The notes: a model not told the origin generated them from the sequence alone. Shown: positions 16,548 through 25,460, numbered from the stretch's first letter. The stretch: DNA of 27,816 bases from an uncultured Coriobacteriaceae bacterium (GCA_900552585.1 USAB01000015.1:1-27816), one strand, 5' to 3'. Program-made: numbers and translations.

Positions 16548-17345
16548 CTACCCCTCCTTTTTCCCGCTCTTCGCGTCGGATTCGGGCTGCACATTGCCCT
16601 CTTCGATTTGCTCGCGTGCCCAGAAGCCCCAATGGTACAGGGCATCGGACTCAGGCACCTTGCCGTCGCGCCACATCAGGCGCGCCGTGCCCTTATAGGG
16701 CTGGTAGATGCCGGCACCCAGGTAGATATGCGCCAGGCCGAAGATGATGAATACCACGAAGCAGATATCGTGAATAAGACGCATGACCTGCTCGGTTGCA
16801 GGATTCACCTGGAACACGCTCATGCCCAGCCACAGCACCAAACCCGAAACGGCAATGCAGATGCCGGCCAGGATCATCACACCGTCCGCCACGCGCTGGC
16901 CCGATTTGACTTCGTCCTGGTCGGGCATGTGCACCTTCTTCGCAGCCAGCATGTAGGGCACGAACTTCTTCATGAACTCCTTGTCCTCGGGAGTCCATTT
17001 GGTCAGGTACTTGGCCAAGAACGCCTTGAAGCCCCGCGGCGCTGAAATGGCGCTGATGATGGGCGCCAGGATGAAGATGGCGCCTACCACGCGGTGGCTG
17101 ACGCGCATGGCCCGGGAAACATCCGGAAATGCCGCCGCCAGCTGCGGAACGAAGACGAACAGGCCGGATATAGCCAGCCAGATGCAGCAGATAGCAACCG
17201 TGCCATGCGTGATGCGCGTCTGCAGCGAGTGGCGCGGAATGACGCGCTCCGGGAACTCGTCAATCTGAGGTTTGCGATCGGTAAGGGGCTCGGGCTGATG
17301 GAAGAGCCACTCTTTAAATGATGTTTTCGAAGTGCTCTCAGCCAT
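16548..17345 (-). CDS. fdnI: Formate dehydrogenase cytochrome b subunit (gamma, copy 2)
   Basis: 265 aa; a paralogue of the 10392-11081 protein with about 29 extra N-terminal residues (MAESTSKTSFKEWLFHQPEP) that are hydrophilic and presumably cytoplasmic. From PRHSLQTRITHGT onward it aligns with copy 1. Heme-ligand histidines are kept: His47 in RITH, the His of RVSHRVVG, and two histidines 14 residues apart in LIHDI...LAHIYLG. Four membrane helices. It receives electrons from the beta subunit and reduces quinone. The ATG overlaps the beta stop by one base (TAATG), the same junction as in operon 1. The stop is one base from the next ATG (fdhE copy 2). Confidence 0.92.
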   Translation of the reverse strand: MAESTSKTSFKEWLFHQPEPLTDRKPQIDEFPERVIPRHSLQTRITHGTVAICCIWLAISGLFVFVPQLAAAFPDVSRAMRVSHRVVGAIFILAPIISAISAPRGFKAFLAKYLTKWTPEDKEFMKKFVPYMLAAKKVHMPDQDEVKSGQRVADGVMILAGICIAVSGLVLWLGMSVFQVNPATEQVMRLIHDICFVVFIIFGLAHIYLGAGIYQPYKGTARLMWRDGKVPESDALYHWGFWAREQIEEGNVQPESDAKSGKKEG

Positions 17346-18241
17346 TACCGCTCACCCTTTTCCTTATCGATATGCTTCATGACCACGTCTTTTTCGACGT
17401 CGATGACATCGTTATGCTGCTCGTCGTAGTACTGGCGATCGCGCTTGTAACCGGTGCTCGCCAGACGCGAGATGCCCAGACCGGCGACGATACCCACCGC
17501 AGCAACGGCTGCAACCGGTTTCATAACGCCCAGAGCGTCGGTGGTGCCGTGCGGTGCCGGGTTCTCGACATAGCCCTGGTACTGGGAGATGTCGTATTGC
17601 AGCACGCTGATGACATGCAAGCCGCCCATCTCGGTTTCGCCGTAGACGCGCGCCTGGTCGAAGCCCTTATCCTTCAGCGCCTCCACCCGTTTCTTGGCTT
17701 TCGCGATCATCTTGTCGCGGTCGCCGAACTGCAGGGCGCCGGGTTGGCAGGTGCTCACGCACGCCGGTTTCCGGCCATGGCGAATGCGGTCGAAGCAGGC
17801 CGTGCATTTGTTGATGACCGTTGCATTTCCGGCAACATTGATGCCGGTATGGCGCGGGACATCATACGGGCAGGCGGTACGGCAGTACTGGCACCCGATG
17901 CACGTGTCCTTATCATAGATTACGAATCCCGTACCTTTCTCATCGTAGCGCAGGGCGCCGGACGGGCATACCCGCACGCATTCCGCATTCGTGCAATGCA
18001 TGCACGAACGGCGGCCGAACGCCCAGTCGATACCGTGGGCTTTCTCGCGTTCGCGTTCGTCGAACGTGATGATCAGGCGGGTGTCGGGGTTCAAATCGGG
18101 CGGATTCTGGTAGGTGCCGGTGAATTCCCCGGCATTGAATTCGATCGGGCTGGGAAGCTCGTTCCACACCTTGCACGCCACCTGGCAGCCGCGGCAAGCG
18201 GTGCACTTGGACGAATCGAAGTAAATTGCCATTTCAGACAT
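17345..18241 (-). CDS. fdnH: Formate dehydrogenase iron-sulfur subunit (beta, copy 2)
   Basis: 298 aa, paralogue of 11081-11968. Four 4Fe-4S motifs: CTACRGCQVACKVWN, CTNAECVRVCPSGALRY, CIGCQYCRTACPYDVPRH, and CTACFDRI...CVSTCQPGALQFG. A single membrane helix near residues 242-262 (AAVAAVGIVAGLGISRLA) is followed by a charged tail ending KHIDKEKGER, almost the same as copy 1. It links alpha to cytochrome b. It starts 13 bases after the alpha stop behind GGAGGGAGG. The strong likeness of gene order, overlaps and tails shows that the two operons arose by duplication (within this genome or an ancestor). Confidence 0.93.
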   Translation of the reverse strand: MSEMAIYFDSSKCTACRGCQVACKVWNELPSPIEFNAGEFTGTYQNPPDLNPDTRLIITFDEREREKAHGIDWAFGRRSCMHCTNAECVRVCPSGALRYDEKGTGFVIYDKDTCIGCQYCRTACPYDVPRHTGINVAGNATVINKCTACFDRIRHGRKPACVSTCQPGALQFGDRDKMIAKAKKRVEALKDKGFDQARVYGETEMGGLHVISVLQYDISQYQGYVENPAPHGTTDALGVMKPVAAVAAVGIVAGLGISRLASTGYKRDRQYYDEQHNDVIDVEKDVVMKHIDKEKGER

Positions 18242-18254
18242 ACGAGCCTCCCTC

Positions 18255-21200
18255 CTACGCCTTCTCGATATTCACCAGGAACGCCTTGGATTCCTGGATG
18301 AAGCTGGTCGGATCGCCCACGTTGGGCACCAGGTCGTTGGAAATATCGCCCTGCGTGAACACGTTGGTGTAGCCCCATTCGTGAATCAGGCCAATCTGGT
18401 ATTGGGTCTTGCCGTTGACCGTCAGCGGCTCGATACGTTTGGTCACCATGGCCTGGTAGGTCACCGATCCGCGCTGGTTGTAGACGCGGACCTTATCGCC
18501 GTTCTTAATGCCCTTCTCCTGAGCCAGCTCCACGCCGATTTCGACGTACGGATGCGGGATCATCTCGTTCAGGGCGGGAATGGTGTGGGTCTCCTGGCCC
18601 GAGGACCACTGTTCCGTGAAGGAATAGGTAGTAGCCACATACGGGTATTCGTCTACCGATCCACGCGTGTCCTTGATGGAGGCATCGTCGGCGAACAGGA
18701 TGGCCGGGTTGTTCTGCGATCCGTTCATCAGGTTGTCGACCGGCGATTCGTAGGGCTCGTAATGCTCGGGAATCGGCATGTCGTTGACGCCGTTCGAGAA
18801 CAGGCAGGCATTCTGCTCCCAGCGCATCATGAACGCCTTGTTGTTCGGCGGCGTGGGCGTTGCCTCGCCGGTTTCCGCATTCACGGTCTGGAAGGCGAAG
18901 TCCGGCACATCGTTGGTAACCCACTGCTTGCCGTTCCAGGAGACCGGCGCCTTGTCCTTGTTCCAGGGCTTGCCCTTCATATTGCAGGACGCACGGTTAT
19001 ACAGGATGCGGCGGTTGGCCGGCCAGCTGAACGACCACTCCGGGAAGAGGTTCAGATTGCCCGGGTTCGATTGCCCGCGACGGCCGCAGTTCTGCTTGGC
19101 CGGATCCAGCGGGGCATCGGGGTTGCCGTAATAGCCCGTGTAGATCCAGCAGGCGGATGCCGTCGAACCGTCGGCCTTCAATTTGGAGAAAGCATCGAGC
19201 AGCTGGGGCTTGTTCTTGTCGAAGTCGGTGCCCTTCACGCTGTAGCCGTTGAGCTCCCACGCCATCTTGCGCATGTCGACCTTGCCGTTCTTGTCGGCGT
19301 AGTCCCATTTGGCGTTGAGGATAGGCGCCGGGAAAACGCCGCCTTCCTTCTTGTACAGCTCCTTGATGGCATTATGCAGCTCGTAGAGGATCTGGCCATC
19401 GGGCTTGGTATTGCCCGCAGGCTCCACCGCTTGCTGGCGCCATTGCATGATACGGCCGGAATTCAGGATGGCACCGGGCTTTTCGAACATGCTGGCAACC
19501 GGCAGGAAATAGCACTCGGTCTTGATTTCGGACTTGCGGTCCTTGTTCTCGGGAGAGTTCCAGAACATAGCCGTCTCGGTGTAGTACATGTCGTCGAAGA
19601 CCAGCCAGTCCAGGTTCTCGGCCACACGGCGCAGGTATGCGGCGTTGGCCTGGGACTGAAGCGGGTTCTGGCCGAAGAACATATAGCCCTTGACCACGCC
19701 CTGCTCCACCAGATGCCACGTGTTCTGCAGCGAACGGGCGGCCGGATTGTCCACCTTCGGCAGCCAGTTGTAGCCGTAATCGTTTTCCTCGGTGGCCTTA
19801 TCGCCGAAGAACGATTTCAGATAGGAGATCATGAACTTCGGCGTGTTGGACCAATAGCCGTCCGGCTGCGTTTCGTTATGCAGGTAGTCGGCCAGGGTGA
19901 TATCCGTGGAATCCTTGGGCCACTTCAGGTAGCCGGTCAGATCGCCGGGCGCGATACACATGTCCGTGCAGCCCTGGACGTTGGGCTCGCCGCGCAGGGC
20001 GGCAAGCTGACCGCCGGGAACGCCGATGTTGCCCAACAGCAGCTGGATAATCGACATGGAACGCGTATTGCCCACACCGGTGCTGTGCTGGGTCTGGCCC
20101 AATGCGTACAGGATAGTGCCCGCCTTACCGGCTTTGCCGGTAGACGTATAGATGTCGTAAACCTGTTCCAGCGTTTTCGCATCCATGCCGCAGATCTTGC
20201 ACACCGTATCGATGTCGTAGCGGCTGTAGTGCTTTTTCATGATCTGATAGACCGTGTGCTTGTCCTTCAGCGTGGGATCCTTTTTGGGAACCTTGACGGT
20301 CAGCGGCTCGAAATCGGGCACGCCGTCCTCTTTCATCCAGGCATAGGCGCCATCGGCGGACGTATCCCATTTGGTCTCGGATTCCACCTGATAAGACCAC
20401 GTGGCCTTGTCATACGTGCGCGTTTCGTCATCGAAACCGCTGAACAGGCCGGACTCGACATCGAAGTCGTAATCGGGGTTGATCAGATAGGAAAGGTTGG
20501 TGTAGTTCAGGCAGTATTCGTGCTGCCAGCGATCGTGTTCGAAGATGTAGTTGATCATGCCGCCGTAGAACGCGATATCGGTACCCGGGCGAATGGGACA
20601 ATAGATGTCCGCATGTGCAGCGGTACGCGTGAAGCGGGGGTCGACGACAATCCATTTCGCACCCTTATCAAGAGCACGATTGACCCATTTCATAGACGCA
20701 GGATGGCATTCTGCGTGATTAGAACCGCAGGTGAGCAGTACATCGGCGTTAGCGAGATCTCCCCACTGACCCGTCATTGCTCCGCGGCCGAATGAAGGTG
20801 CCAGACCGGCAACCGTAGAAGAGTGTCAAACTCGCGCCTGGTTGTCTAATGAAAGGCAACCCAGCTCTCTGAATAGTTTGACGATGAGGTACTGTTCCTC
20901 GATGGTCATGGACGAACCGCCCAAGCAAGCAATAGCAGGGTTGCGGTTGACCGTGACTCCTTGGTCGTTCTTCTTCTCGAACGCCTTATCGCGCGTGTCC
21001 TTCATATGGCGCGCGATTTCGCTGATCGCCTGATCCCAGGAAATGTCCTCCCAGTCATCGGCACCCGGACGGCGGACCTTCGGGGTCAGCACGCGACCCG
21101 GATTCTCCTCCAGCCCCCCGGTTTCAGGATCGACGATATACTCCGCCTGGAACTGGCCAGCACCCTTCGGGCACAGACCGCCTTCGTTGATGACGTGGTC

Positions 21201-21431
21201 GGGGTCACCTTCGACGTGGACCAGCTTACCGTCGCGCACCGAGGAAATCATGCCGCATCCGCATGCGCAATAGCAGCAGATGGTGGTGTACTCCTGGGTG
21301 TTCTCCAGCTTCCATTCCTTCTGCGGATCCATAGCGAAGGCCTGCGACTCGCTCGAAAGCCCGAAGGCCAACGACGATCCCGCAAACGCAAGGCCAGTGG
21401 CCTTAAGGAAGCTTCTACGCGTGAGCTCCAT
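18255..21431 (-). CDS. fdnG: Formate dehydrogenase catalytic subunit (alpha), selenocysteine form
   Basis: 1058 aa if the in-frame TGA at 20828-20826 is read as selenocysteine (Sec202). Without recoding the gene splits into a 201-residue piece and an 840-residue piece. The join reads NQARV-Sec-HSSTVAGLAPSFGRG, exactly the active site of FdnG-type enzymes, and a SECIS-like hairpin follows. The start at 21431 has a Tat signal (MELTRRSFLKATG) and the SD AAAGGAG. The N-terminal cluster is Cys52-x2-Cys55-x3-Cys59 plus GGLCPKG. The rest is a full molybdopterin oxidoreductase, alike end to end with the Cys form at 11984-15151. It should oxidise formate outside the membrane, with Sec as Mo ligand. 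The Sec machinery (selA, selB, selC, selD) must be elsewhere. Confidence 0.94.
20789..20828 (-). promoter_or_regulatory. Selenocysteine codon and bacterial SECIS element
   Basis: TGA at 20828-20826, then an 11-base linker, then GGTTGCCGGTCTGGCACC (20814-20797). As RNA this forms GGU-(bulged U)-GCC / GGC-ACC with the loop GGUCU. The same loop and bulged U occur in the E. coli fdhF element, where the loop GU and the bulge are bound by SelB. Distance from the UGA fits. In the Cys paralogue the matching stretch is GGTTGCCGGCCTTGCGCC, which loses the loop U and the pairing. Confidence 0.88.
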
Positions 21432-21539
21432 CCCAACACTCCTTTCCGATTCTCGCAGGACGCGAACCGGCCGAAATCCCGTCTCCCAGTCGGCAGACCC
21501 CTTCTTTCCAAGGGCACAGCACGTCCTTTCAGGTGCTTA

Positions 21540-21724
21540 TATTGTCGGGATAATCGGGTATGAACGGCAGTGTTCTATCGGCGAACGGCGTCTTCTCGGC
21601 CCGAATTTGATTATTTTATTTTTAGAATAATTACACATTACACTAGATGTGTTGGTCTTTGATGCGGATTAATCCCCGTCTCTTACAAACTTTATCTATC
21701 TGGCAACAATTATTTTTTACCCAT
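21540..21724 (-). promoter_or_regulatory. Conserved control region of formate dehydrogenase operon 2
   Basis: Between mobBA and the Sec-form alpha gene (293 bases, no gene). Minus-strand blocks: ATGGGTAAAAA (21724-21714), TATTCTaAAAATA...AATAATC (21629-21609), CGTTCGCCGAT (21587-21577), and ACAATA (21545-21540) as likely -10. Gaps are 84, 21 and 31 bases, against 83, 21 and 31 in operon 1. A dyad ACACAT (21633-21638) / ATGTGT (21647-21652) lies between the first two blocks. The DNA between blocks is not conserved, which argues that the blocks are binding sites. Confidence 0.6.
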
Positions 21725-23014
21725 TTAAAATGTTTTGTTGTAATAATGTGACTCATTCGGACTAAGAGCGGAAAGAGCCGCCTCTACATCGTACGAGCGA
21801 AGCCTTTCCAGCTCCTCGGGCGTGTTCGCATTGGCAAAGCAGCCGCCTGCCGGCACAATGGCATGCACCTCGGCAGACGAGAGCGTCCGCACCTTGACGC
21901 GATCCAGCAGATCGCGCGCACGGAAACTGCCCTGCGCCACCAGTTCGCGAACCACCGGCAGGCAGGTATCGCGGCGATATGCCGCATGCAGAGGCTCGAA
22001 GCCGTGCGCATTTCGCGGCACCACGGCATCGGCGCCGCTCTCCCACAGAAGGCGCGCCTCGGCGGCGGCAAGCTCCGGCGAGGCAAAGGCCATATCCACT
22101 GCGACGACGGCGACAATGGGACAGTGCGCACCCTCCAGCGCCGTGAGCAGCCCAGGCAGGGCGCCGCGCTGCGCGCATACATCGCGCACCACTTCCAATT
22201 CGATATCGGAATGGCAATGGGATAGAAAGTCTAAATCGTCATGCCCATTCGTGGTTACCAGCACCTCATCGGCCGCCGGAGCCATGCGTCGCACCAGACG
22301 GGAGACGAGCGGCTCTCCCCTGAAATCGGCAAGCGCCTTCGATGCGCCCATGCGCCGCGATTCCCCACCGGCCTGGACAGCCACCGCCACGCGGGGACGG
22401 ACAAAATTCTCTTGCAGGAAGTCGCAGATCCTTCCGATGAGCCGCTCGAACTCCGGAGTCTCGGAGGAAGGCAGTTCGAAGACCGGCACGCCGCAGCGCT
22501 CGGCAAACGCACGCACCGCAGGGATATCGGTCAGCACCGCAACGGTCTTCGACGAAGCGTCCTGCGCCCGCCGATTGCCGGTAGCCCGGAATTCCGGGGA
22601 ATCGAATCCGAATTCCAACAGGGCGGGTGCAGCCTCGACGTCGCGGCGATTCCCCTGCCGCATGACCTCTATGCAGGGCAGGCCGCTTGCCCGGTAGCCT
22701 TCGACCACCACGATGTCGTGACCCGGCATGGAAGCCAAAATCTGGTCGCATTCCACCTCGTGCGGCACGGTCTTGATACGGGCCAGTGCATCGGGCGAGG
22801 CGATGACCGTCTCGGTGGCGCCCGCCTGGCGATGACGGTAGGAATCCTTGCCGGGCACATCAATGGAAAACCCCGCATGACCATGGTGCTTGATGCTGCC
22901 GACATCCAGGCCGCGGGCGGTGAGCTCGGCGATGACCTCGCACACGATGGTAGTCTTGCCGGAATTGTGCCGCCCGACAAATGAGACGGCGGGACTGGCA
23001 AGCAGTTCGCGCAT
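21725..23014 (-). CDS. MobB-MobA fusion for molybdopterin guanine dinucleotide synthesis
   Basis: 429 aa. Residues 1 to about 165 are MobB: Walker A GRHNSGKT (14-21), SIKHHGH, and DIVVVEGYRASGLPCIEV. Residues from about 208 on are MobA, the guanylyltransferase that turns Mo-molybdopterin into MGD: the nucleotide-binding motif QAGGESRRMGASK (Met222; the first residue is usually Leu) and later VVAVDMAFASPEL and GFEPLHAAYRR. Between the two lies a linker with a Cys/Pro-containing stretch (AERCGVPVFELP). Formate dehydrogenases need bis-MGD, so this step directly feeds the two operons downstream. The start at 23014 has the SD AAAGGAAG. It is divergent from moaA. Confidence 0.9.
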   Translation of the reverse strand: MRELLASPAVSFVGRHNSGKTTIVCEVIAELTARGLDVGSIKHHGHAGFSIDVPGKDSYRHRQAGATETVIASPDALARIKTVPHEVECDQILASMPGHDIVVVEGYRASGLPCIEVMRQGNRRDVEAAPALLEFGFDSPEFRATGNRRAQDASSKTVAVLTDIPAVRAFAERCGVPVFELPSSETPEFERLIGRICDFLQENFVRPRVAVAVQAGGESRRMGASKALADFRGEPLVSRLVRRMAPAADEVLVTTNGHDDLDFLSHCHSDIELEVVRDVCAQRGALPGLLTALEGAHCPIVAVVAVDMAFASPELAAAEARLLWESGADAVVPRNAHGFEPLHAAYRRDTCLPVVRELVAQGSFRARDLLDRVKVRTLSSAEVHAIVPAGGCFANANTPEELERLRSYDVEAALSALSPNESHYYNKTF

Positions 23015-23260
23015 ATCGCTTCCTTTCTTGCGTGCGGCCCCTTATTGGGAAACCGCGACGAACGACGGCTCGCTTTGGCCGATAGGCCTTCTCCCTCTTC
23101 CCCTCTATAGTATTCTTCGCGGCAGATGATTTCGGCAGATACTATGCGAATTCGAGGAAATGCGACCGCCAAGGAAACAAATCGGGTCGCGACCGGCTAA
23201 ATTGCCCTACAATCGCAGCACGCGCACGAACGCCGTGCGCGCAACGATAAGGAGGATCCG
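23015..23260. promoter_or_regulatory. Divergent control region mobBA / moaA
   Basis: 246 bases. Toward moaA: a perfect palindrome GGTCGCGACC (23185-23194), then TACAAT (23208-23213) as a good -10. Then comes a strong hairpin CGCGCACG (23221-23228) / CGTGCGCG (23234-23241) with a 5-base loop, ending 7 bases before the SD AAGGAGG of moaA. The palindrome sits where a -35 would be and may be an operator. Toward mobBA: TACTAT (23112-23107) is a possible -10 without a clear -35. No Mo-cofactor riboswitch was recognised. Confidence 0.45.
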
Positions 23261-24268
23261 ATGGGTCGCGACGCATTGGGGCGCAGCATCGACTATCTGC
23301 GCATCTCGGTCACCGAGCGCTGCAACTTCCGCTGCGTGTACTGCATGCCCCCGGAGGGCATCGTGCTGCGCGGCCATGATGAGATGCTCTCGTATGACGA
23401 TATCGAGCGCCTGGTACGCATCGCCGCCTCCGATTTCGGCATTCGTCACGTCCGCTTGACCGGCGGCGAACCGCTTGCCCGCAAGCACATCGAGGAACTG
23501 GTAGCCGCCATTGCGGCCGTCCCCGGCATCGAGGCCGTGGCCATGACCACGAATGGATCGGGATTGCCGCAGAAGGCGAAGGCGCTGAAGCGCGCCGGGC
23601 TGTCGCGGGTGAACATCTCGCTCGACACCCTCGATCCCGACCGGTTCCAAGCCATCACGCGGCGCGGCAGATTGAACGACACGCTCGACGGCATCGACGC
23701 CGCGTTGGATGCGGGCTTTTCTCCCGTGAAGATCAATTGCGTGGCCGTGAAGAGCCTGGACCAGGACTTCGCGGCATTTGCGGAGATGACGCTCGACCGC
23801 CCGCTGCACGTACGTTTCATCGAGTACATGCCGATCGGCGACGTTGGCTGTGGCGGCACTGGTTGGACGGCCGCAGACATTATTCCCAGCGACCAGCTGC
23901 ATGCCCTCATCGATGCACAGCTGACCGCGGAGGGCCTGGAGGCGCTGATACCCGCTGTGGGTAAAGACCGCCCCACAACCTGGGGACCTGCCGACAGCTG
24001 GCGCATCCCGGGCGCGGTGGGCACTATCGGCTTCATCACCCCGATGTCGAACCACTTCTGCGGCAACTGCAATCGCATCCGCGTCACGGCGGACGGCAAG
24101 ATCCGCCCCTGTCTGTTCGGCGACCGCGAATACCCGGTGCTTCAGGCGCTGCGGTACGGCACCGATGCCGAAGTAGCGCGTATCATCGGCACTGCGATAC
24201 AGTTGAAGCCCGCCGACCATTACCAGAAGGTGGGAACCGAACGGAACATGTCCCAGATCGGAGGATAA
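23261..24268 (+). CDS. moaA: GTP 3',8-cyclase MoaA
   Basis: 335 aa, a radical SAM enzyme for the first step of Mo-cofactor synthesis: GTP to 3',8-cyclo-GTP. The N-terminal cluster is CNFRCVYCMPP (about residues 22-32), with the SAM-binding RLTGGEPLARK and NISLDTLD. The second cluster is in NHFCGNCNRIRVTADGKIRPCLF. The C-terminus ends in Gly-Gly, which MoaA needs for activity. The codons of this Gly-Gly (GGAGGA) also serve as Shine-Dalgarno for moaC, two bases after the stop. Length is normal. The start at 23261 follows AAGGAGG. First gene of moaA-moaC-mog. Confidence 0.97.
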   Translation: MGRDALGRSIDYLRISVTERCNFRCVYCMPPEGIVLRGHDEMLSYDDIERLVRIAASDFGIRHVRLTGGEPLARKHIEELVAAIAAVPGIEAVAMTTNGSGLPQKAKALKRAGLSRVNISLDTLDPDRFQAITRRGRLNDTLDGIDAALDAGFSPVKINCVAVKSLDQDFAAFAEMTLDRPLHVRFIEYMPIGDVGCGGTGWTAADIIPSDQLHALIDAQLTAEGLEALIPAVGKDRPTTWGPADSWRIPGAVGTIGFITPMSNHFCGNCNRIRVTADGKIRPCLFGDREYPVLQALRYGTDAEVARIIGTAIQLKPADHYQKVGTERNMSQIGG

Positions 24269-24270
24269 CC

Positions 24271-24897
24271 ATGTCCGCACCGAACGAAAGTCCCATCACA
24301 GGTTCTCGAACCGCTCCGCCCGCGCAGACGCTCTCGCACATCGACGCGCAGGGGCGCGCCAGCATGGTAGACGTGGGAACAAAAGCCGATACAGACCGAA
24401 ACGCCCTGGTAGAGGGCTATATCTTCATGGAACGCAGCACGCTGGACATGATTGTCGACGGCGCAGCTCCGAAAGGCGACGTGTTCGCCGTGGCGCGCAT
24501 AGCCGGCATCATGGCGGCAAAGCGCACCAGCGACCTTATCCCGCTGTGCCACCCGCTGAACCTGACGCATGTGCAGGTAGATCTGGAACCTGTTGACTTC
24601 ACCGCCGAAGGCGGGCGCTGCGGCGTGCACGTGACCGCATCGTGCGCCGTGTGCGACAAAACGGGCATCGAGATGGAGGCCCTTACCGCTGCCTCTGTTA
24701 CCTGTCTGACTATCTACGATATGTGCAAAGCGGTCGACCGCGGCATGGAGATCGGGCCGGTGCGCCTGCTGCGCAAATCGGGCGGCAAGTCCGGCCTGTG
24801 GGAACGCAGCTTCAACACCGCCCCCTTCCCCGTGCAAGGCGGCATGCCCGCAAAGCCCGTCGGCACGCCGCACGACGAACCTTCCAAGGAGGCCTAA
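24271..24897 (+). CDS. moaC: Cyclic pyranopterin monophosphate synthase MoaC
   Basis: 208 aa; MoaC is usually about 160. The core runs from LSHIDAQGRASMVDVGTK to KSGGKSG. Conserved parts are SMVDVGTK, GIMAAKRTSDLIPLCHPLNL (His and Cys of the active site), and TGIEMEALTAASVTCLTIYDMCKAVDRGM with the catalytic Lys and Asp. The first 20 residues and the last 30 (ERSFNTAPFPVQGG...) are extra and probably disordered. It converts cyclo-GTP to cPMP after MoaA. It overlaps the next gene by one base (TAATG). moaD and moaE, whose products act next, are missing from this cluster. Confidence 0.96.
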   Translation: MSAPNESPITGSRTAPPAQTLSHIDAQGRASMVDVGTKADTDRNALVEGYIFMERSTLDMIVDGAAPKGDVFAVARIAGIMAAKRTSDLIPLCHPLNLTHVQVDLEPVDFTAEGGRCGVHVTASCAVCDKTGIEMEALTAASVTCLTIYDMCKAVDRGMEIGPVRLLRKSGGKSGLWERSFNTAPFPVQGGMPAKPVGTPHDEPSKEA

Positions 24898-25385
24898 TGG
24901 ATATCTCGTTTGCCATCATCACCTGCTCGGACACGCGCTCGTTCGAGGAAGACACGGCCGGTGCCGCGCTCGAGGAGCTCATCGCTGCGCGCGGTTGGAG
25001 CGTGGACAGCCGCGTCATCTGCCGTGACGAACGCATGGATATCGCCCTGGCCATTGCCCAAGCCGCCGACGATCCGGATGTCGACATTGTTCTGACCTGT
25101 GGAGGCAGCGGCCTTTCATATCGCGATGTAACCGTCGAAGCAACGCAAGACGCCTGCGACCGCGCTGTGCCCGGCATCGCCGAGGCCATGCGGTACCACA
25201 GCCTTTCCATCACCCCCCGCGGGATGCTGAGCCGCGCCGCCAGTGTATTGCGCGGCAAGACGCTCATCGTCAACCTGCCGGGCAGTCCGAAAGCCGTGAA
25301 GGAGAACCTCGAGTACATCCTGCCCAGCCTCGGGCACGGCGTCCGCATCGCCGCCGGTTTGGACGGCGAGTGCGCCCGCAAGTAA
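24897..25385 (+). CDS. mog: Molybdopterin adenylyltransferase (MogA/MoaB family)
   Basis: 162 aa from the ATG at 24897-24899, which overlaps the moaC stop; the SD AAGGAGG lies in the end of moaC. The family motifs are ITCSDTRSFEEDTAG, LTCGGSGLSYRDVT (usually TGGTG with RDxT), and IVNLPGSPKAVKENL. It adenylates molybdopterin before metal insertion by MoeA, which is not in this window. MogA and MoaB are hard to tell apart by sequence; in bacteria with one such gene it does the Mog step. Codon use is like the upstream genes, unlike modABC downstream. Confidence 0.93.
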   Translation: MDISFAIITCSDTRSFEEDTAGAALEELIAARGWSVDSRVICRDERMDIALAIAQAADDPDVDIVLTCGGSGLSYRDVTVEATQDACDRAVPGIAEAMRYHSLSITPRGMLSRAASVLRGKTLIVNLPGSPKAVKENLEYILPSLGHGVRIAAGLDGECARK

Positions 25386-25392
25386 CATTGTT

Positions 25393-25413
25393 GTCCCGCT
25401 CCGGTTTCGGGAC
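25393..25413 (+). repeat. Small hairpin between mog and modA
   Basis: GTCCCG (25393-25398) and CGGGAC (25408-25413) pair across a 9-base loop. It is followed by an AT-rich stretch (ATATATGAGGGAATTTTAA) and then the modA SD (AGAAGGAG). It may end the moa transcript, though it lacks a T tract. The gap is only 75 bases and marks the change in codon use. Confidence 0.4.
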
Positions 25414-25460
25414 GTGAACATATATGAGGGAATTTTAACCACTATAGAAGGAGAAAATTC

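Noticed and set aside
16546..16645. Longer start for fdhE copy 2 at 16645
   Set aside because: The added residues overlap the cytochrome b gene, have no match to copy 1, and a strong SD precedes 16546.
20640..20900. Apparent AT-richer patch around the Sec codon suggesting recombination
   Set aside because: Hand counts of 60-base blocks vary from about 47 to 63 percent GC, and another block of the same gene gave 55 percent, so it is within normal variation.
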